Of a DNA stretch of 64,000 nucleotides, positions 59,165 to 64,000 are shown piece after piece. Source of the stretch: Saururus chinensis. Lineage: Eukaryota; Streptophyta; Magnoliopsida; Piperales; Saururaceae. Both the position numbers and the translations under genes were made by a program. The notes below the pieces were generated by a model. It saw nothing but the letters and a program-made list of their open reading frames with translations, did no database searches and was not told where the DNA came from. The DNA lies in NCBI GenBank assembly GCA_035235625.1, contig CP141140.1:56539351-56603350 (forward strand), read 5' to 3'. Every line of letters starts with the position of its first letter. The stretch's first letter is position 1.

Positions 59165-59470
59165 TATTGTTATTATTATCACTACCACTGCTATCACTAC
59201 CGCAGCCTACCACTACCACTACCACTACCGTAGCCTACCACCACGACCACTATCACCATCGTTGCTACTGCTACTACTATCGTTGCTACTACGGTCGCCG
59301 CTATCACTGCCACTACCACCACCACCAATGTTACTGCCATCACTACCATTGCTATCACTACCACTACTATCGTTGCTGCCACAATTACCACTACTATCGT
59401 CGCTGCCACAATTACCACTATTGTTACTGATACCACCATCGCCATTACTACTACCACTATTGTTATTGTT
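59165..59470. repeat. Degenerate trinucleotide (ACT/ACC/ATC) repeat
   Basis: About 300 bp of CCACTACCACTACTATCGTTGCT-like triplets with higher-order repetition. It is open in several frames on both strands, which is a property of the repeat; no gene is called. Confidence 0.85.
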
Positions 59471-59474
59471 AATT

Positions 59475-61566
59475 TTCTCGAATGTCATTTGTATCATTAA
59501 AATGTAAAAAATATTTAAAAATCTTTTAATTTCTCTTTCATATGATTCACTTTTTTTTTCTTTTTTCTTGTTTTTACCCATCCATACATATACATATACA
59601 TATACCTTAACCTGCCTTTCTCTTCAACCTTATTCATTTTCCACATCATCCTTTTTGATATCTCTACCCGAAGATTAAGTGAATAAAAACATCTTCATCA
59701 TTTGATAACAGCTACAACAGTTTTGTTAATAGCACAGGGTCTATGAGCATTTTTTTTAAAATGAAACAAAAATATTATTTTATCAAAACACCGAGTGTAT
59801 GTACATTTTTTTCTAAATATATACAAGTGGAATCTTCACAGTCAAAAAGTGATGGTCGGCGTTTCAGTGGGCCCCACAAGTCTAAGCTATGGACAATTTC
59901 ATTATATATTATCATTGCCTTTGGGAGAAAAAGCTAAACCTACAGACAAGTGCTACATCATGCATGTTGGATCTTGTTTAGAATCAGACATCGTAAAAAT
60001 AGACTGCCAAACCTCTCATTCCTAGAGCTTTCATACTTTCCGTGCACAAATGGCTAGCTTCAGAGCTGATCCCTTCTTTTTCTTTTTGGTACTTCTCTAT
60101 AGTCCTATTTTATCTAATTACGAGTGGAGAAAATTTCCATACCGAATCCTTATCATTGTGCGCACCAGACAATTATCAAAAAATATCACTGTGTGAGGGC
60201 AATGCTTCAATATTAAAATGAAGCTATTGAATGATTGTTGTTCATAGCACATGTCTCATCTTCGTGGAGAGATAATATTTGAAAAACGTATACTCAACCA
60301 AAATCCAAGTTGTCTTCAAGCCAACCTAACTTGCTGGAGATAAACAAACACTGATGCATGCCGACAGCCAAGAAGGAGAAGTTCCCAGCCCTTATAGAAA
60401 TGGAGCTACACCGAAAAAGGATCTTGCGCTGAGACAGGGAAGTAAGAAAAGGAAAGGTGATATAAAAAGAACGAAACCTGTAGCGGTGATGATATGACAT
60501 GGTACAAATCTAAATCATATCACTTTGAGTTTATAGAAAAATGCTCTGAGTTTTTTATTTGTAAAGTGCACTCCTAACAACTCGTTGACTACGACATGAA
60601 TTCACTTTTACATATTTATTTATACTATGCATGCATCGTCATCAGTATCATGATGGAAGTAATTTGAGAATTGGATGCAAATAGAAGTTGAGGCATTTTT
60701 TCACTGAAAAGGGTTAGAATATGGATAACCATAACACCTCGTGATATTAAAAAATACGTACCAGACACATTGCAAGCTGTCAGTGGGCTCACTTTGCCGC
60801 ATGTGTCTTAACATTCGCGACGGGTACATAGTAACAAGATTCTTTATGTGTATTTTATTTTATTTTATTTTTAAAGATAGTGAAATTAGAAATTATCTTG
60901 GAGGATGGCATCCTTATCTCCCTGGTTCCAAACCTACAGCAGATATTTTTCTTCACAACTTTTCTTTCTATATTTTAATTGGCACTTAGATAAGACCATC
61001 AAGCTCTACCACTATTAGTAGAATAATTAGATGTCCCCCAGGAGCTTTTATTGCCCCAAAAAACAAGGAACCCACGAGCTTCTGTAAGATCTGTGAGGCA
61101 CGCATTTTCAATTCATAGCCATGATTAGTTGGATTCTTAATTAGCCCATGGTATATCATTACTCCTGAAATAAATTATAGCTAAGCAATTCACATCCCTT
61201 GTGTACATTACCCCTTTACTATCCGAAGTCCTTTCGACAACAAACTTACATCCAAGTGATGAACCGCCTTTTGTATTTATTCTTCATCATTATCACCTTG
61301 TTGCCTTCTTTCCACCATGCCTTTTTCGTTAAGAGTATCTCCTTCGTGCACTTTATTATCTTCTATGCTATTATTTTATAAAATTATTTCTGTGGAGTTA
61401 AAAAAGATAGGTCAATATCTTATTTTATTTTTTAAAAATTATTGATGAGATTTCATCAATGATTTTCAAAAGATGATATAGGACATTGACATACATTTTT
61501 CAACGTCATGATAGTATTCCTCATTATTTTATTTACATCACATGCTAGCTTCCTAAATATGTACAT
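59475..61566. other. Intergenic, nothing recognised
   Basis: AT-rich, with only short chance open frames on both strands. No transposon end or gene was identified. Confidence 0.35.
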
Positions 61567-61575
61567 CTCTTAATG

Positions 61576-61789
61576 GAAAGAATTTTTAATGATTCCCACT
61601 TACCATGAGCCTAGCATAAGAAATACCCAAAGGCCATTCATTCTTGAGATCGATGGTGCATATGTTATTAATGTCAATTTTTCAACCCTAATGTGTAGTA
61701 ATATATATGCCATCAATCTTCAAAATAAATGGTCCCCAGAATTTCTTATATTAGGCTCACGGGGAGTAGAGAATATGAAAAACTCTTTC
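61576..61789. mobile_element. Mutator-type MITE (family B), best-preserved copy
   Basis: Left end GAAAGAATTTTTAATGATTC; reverse complement of the right end GAAAGAGTTTTTCATATTCT; both arms continue into a (C/G)..TGAGCCTA..ATAAGAAAT block. Flanks are both CTCTTAATG (61567-61575 and 61790-61798), a perfect 9-bp duplication. The 214-bp body is close to a full palindrome. Relatives at 11202 and 32170. Confidence 0.88.
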
Positions 61790-61798
61790 CTCTTAATG

Positions 61799-63440
61799 AT
61801 GCCTTTCATGCAGTCCTAGCTAAAGAGATGGGTAGATACTGGGCCTAACACCTACATATAAACATATTTGGGCCACATTTCATTTTAAACATTTGAGTAC
61901 GAATTTTGAAGGAAGTGTGCAATGTGAATTGCTAGGTGTAGAAGTGCATATGCGCATGTCCCCACTAAAAGAGCAGTTTGAATCATAAGACAATTTCATC
62001 TCAAGATTAAATGATGTGGTTTAAAAAAAAAGGCACCTAGTCGGTGGTATACAATAGACTAAGCTTTCCACAGTACAGGCATTGCAAGGTTTGATGGTCA
62101 TGAATACTTGCGACTTTGTCAGCTTATGAAGATCAGCCGCTGCAAGATGGCATAATTTTGATATTGTTGGTCGATTTCTCTATAGCAAGAGAGAACAAAA
62201 TGCATTGCACAATGAAATTTCCTTAAAGAAGTTTCTGATTCTGTATTTTATTTTTCATAAATCAAACTAGGAGCAGATGTATCAATAGTAAAGTCTTATA
62301 CTATAGAAGATGCTTATACCTCCTCAGATTTCAAACCGTTTCTCACATTTCCTATGGGGTAATAGTACTCCTACAATAATAACTTTATTTAAATTTTAAA
62401 ATAAATTAAAATAATAGAGCTATTAATATGGGACATAAGGAATATAAAGTAACAGCTTTTGTCAAATTCACTATATTGGGCAACCTATTTTCTAAAGGCA
62501 AAGAGTTCCTAAAACAAAGCACGACATGCCAAAGAGTGAGCCAGGATATTTGTTTTTCTAAAAAAATGCTTGAAATTGCAAGCACCCAGCCTTGGAAGGA
62601 CCCTTGAATTTTTTTTTAAAAGCTAGTTAGAATCTTGGACCTGGGATATTTGTAACTTGTATCTCCTGTGTTGGACCATGGTATGGGCTCAGGCCCACAT
62701 AATTCACCCTTATTCATAGTGTAGGTAAGCGGTGAGCTGATATGGGCCAAAAGGTCTAAGGACAATGGGGGCAGTCACATTGACCCTATAAGAACCATCG
62801 TGACACACATTCTTAAAGGACCCACATCTGACATACATGTATATTAAACATGTGACTAGGGTATACATATTTACCTTGTAGGGTCCATTCCTAGGATTTG
62901 TGCATATGGTCAGACCCATAATTAGCAAATTATAAACCCTATCGCGGCCATGGTTGTATGAAGAGGCTCACACTGAGCCCTCATCTGTTGTATTAGGCCC
63001 TCTAGAGAATTCGTGTAGAGTTTAGATGTAGGCCTATGTTATTAAGCCCACTTAAGAAAGAGAGTATAAAAGACATAAGAAATGGAGGAAAGAGCCCTAA
63101 TATCTTCCCCTCTCTCCCAACATGCCCCTTCTCCCTATGGATAGGCAAAGTGCAGGCTGCCTACAGGCCCACACCAGCGGGCCTAGCCCACCCAGCTCGG
63201 TACCCAACGGTTAAGAGCCGTTGGGTAGGGGCAAATGCCCCAATGGTTCTCAGAGCTGTTGGGGTATTTGTCCGAATGTGTTGGGGGCTTAGGATATTGT
63301 CCCCTCTTTTTTTAAATTTTTTAAAATTAAAATAACCTTATGTTTACAAAATTGCCACCTTCCTCACATAAAAACAATTTTAGCCTCAATAACAATCAAA
63401 TAACGGTCATATTTAAGGGTAAAAGAGTTAATTGTCATAT
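61799..63440. other. Intergenic; possible 5' region of a hAT element
   Basis: 62340-62450 resembles a decayed Stowaway (TATGGGACATAAGG and AATTTATTTTAAAA phrases) without clear ends. 62640-63330 is GC-richer and GGCCCA-rich, and may belong to the hAT element that starts coding at about 63.6 kb. Confidence 0.3.
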
Positions 63441-63448
63441 TTGAAAAT

Positions 63449-63459
63449 CTATAAATAGG
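63449..63459 (+). promoter_or_regulatory. TATA box upstream of the hAT coding fragment
   Basis: CTATAAATAGG followed about 40 bp later by a CT-rich initiator-like region, 150 bp before the hAT transposase-like sequence. It is likely the promoter of that transposon gene. Confidence 0.4.
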
Positions 63460-63589
63460 GGGAAGTGTTTGACATTCTCTTCACCCTTCCGTCTACTATC
63501 TATGCCTCTTCTTCTCTTCTTCTCTTCTTCTTTCATACTTTCAAGTCTCAAGCTCTTACTTACTTGAACTAGCTAGATCATGTTCCACC

Positions 63590-63877
63590 AAACATGGACC
63601 GAAGGACTTCACACAAGCACAATTAAGTTCCACGACTGCCTCTTCTGCTACTCTTAGTACTTTTTCTTTTAATCAAGATACTAATCGGAGGGAACTCATG
63701 AAGTATATTGTGCAAGCTGAGAAACCCTTCTCTTTTACCGATGACTTTAAGTTTGAGACATATGTGAAGACTTCTCTCAACCCGGCCTTCAACAAAATCC
63801 CACGTACCACATTGAGGAGAGATATTTTCAAGTTACACAAGGAGTGCAAGGTAGAGCTTGTGAAAACCCTAAGCTAA
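63590..63877 (+). pseudogene. hAT transposase 5' fragment (RICESLEEPER-like)
   Basis: Reads KDFTQAQLSSTTASSATLSTFSFNQ then RRELMKYIVQAEKPFSFTDDFKFETYVKTSLNPAFNKIPRTTLRRDIFKLHKECK and stops at 63877 (TAA). The ELMKYIVQAE.PF.F.....FE.Y...LNP.F..I.RTT.RRDIFKL block is the region of plant hAT transposases between the BED finger and the catalytic core. The BED finger is not recognisable upstream and the catalytic part does not follow in the 120 bases left before the window ends. It is truncated, unless an intron follows. Confidence 0.7.
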
Positions 63878-64000
63878 TTTTGGGTAAGATTTGTAAGATT
63901 CCTGTACTTGAACCGGTCCTAATTAATTATGTTTAATTGTTTTTATGTAGTTTAAGTTGTTTTCTGATCAATTTTGATAATTTTTTTAAATAAAGGTAAT

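Noticed and set aside
59197-59581. Ser/Gly/Asn-rich and Val-rich proteins
   Set aside because: Artefacts of the trinucleotide repeat; the composition differs by frame with no conserved motif.
1-64000. CRISPR arrays, operons, rRNA genes
   Set aside because: None seen; spliced genes, plant transposons and nuclear-type promoters show this is eukaryotic nuclear DNA.

Overview
This is a stretch of nuclear DNA from a flowering plant. It is AT-rich and mostly repeats, with two recognisable host genes, both on the minus strand. One is an intronless DREB/ERF transcription factor with a plant AP2 domain (5965-7062). The other is a nine-coding-exon WD40 gene (24372-29985) of the plant 'C2A9.03-like' type. 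Plant hAT, MULE and Ty3/gypsy relatives fill most of the rest. The species cannot be named from the sequence alone.

Layout. 700-2160: old Ty3/gypsy pol relic. 3631-4759: non-autonomous hAT holding a long AT microsatellite. 5965-7610: ERF gene and promoter. 8330-8568, 10781-11091 and 11202-11372: MITEs. 13.9-15.3 kb: LTR-like sequence. 15.9-20.9 kb: a nested stack (hAT remnant, then a 4.5-kb solo LTR inside it, then a hAT MITE with two tRNA-like modules inside the LTR). 22224-22618: another hAT MITE. 24.4-30.5 kb: the WD40 gene with a 3.1-kb intron, a probable 5'-UTR intron and a TATA box. 31.8-34 kb: four MITEs and TA microsatellites. 35507-38900: a nearly intact 3.4-kb hAT element with a perfect 8-bp target duplication. 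39943-43653: a 3.7-kb solo LTR inserted in a MULE transposase. 43.6-51.6 kb: a MULE island with two MULE remnants in opposite orientations, a Ulp1-protease-like fragment, phased tandem arrays and many short palindromes. 52687-55568: a third solo LTR, inserted in a 56-bp minisatellite of an older LTR-like fossil. 58.8-59.5 kb: palindromic MITE and trinucleotide repeat. 61576-61789: MITE. 63.45-63.9 kb: 5' part of another hAT transposase.

The host genes show no common pathway; one is a stress/development-type regulator, the other a scaffold-type protein. The window is most informative as a record of nested transposition: nine insertions keep a target duplication perfect or one base off, so their boundaries can be placed to the base. 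Three LTRs are solo, each with matching 5-bp flanks, which points to frequent LTR-LTR recombination. The most unusual structures are in the MULE island (44.2-51.6 kb): motif arrays with helical spacing (about 10.5, 21, 32 and 43 bp), a swarm of short near-perfect palindromes around TGTTATCGATAACA, and an inverted duplication able to form a long hairpin.

The open reading frames implied by simple translation often start at TTG or GTG; starts were re-judged on ATG. Coordinates of MITE and LTR ends come from reading termini and target duplications by eye; exon borders come from GT-AG sites plus reading-frame continuity.
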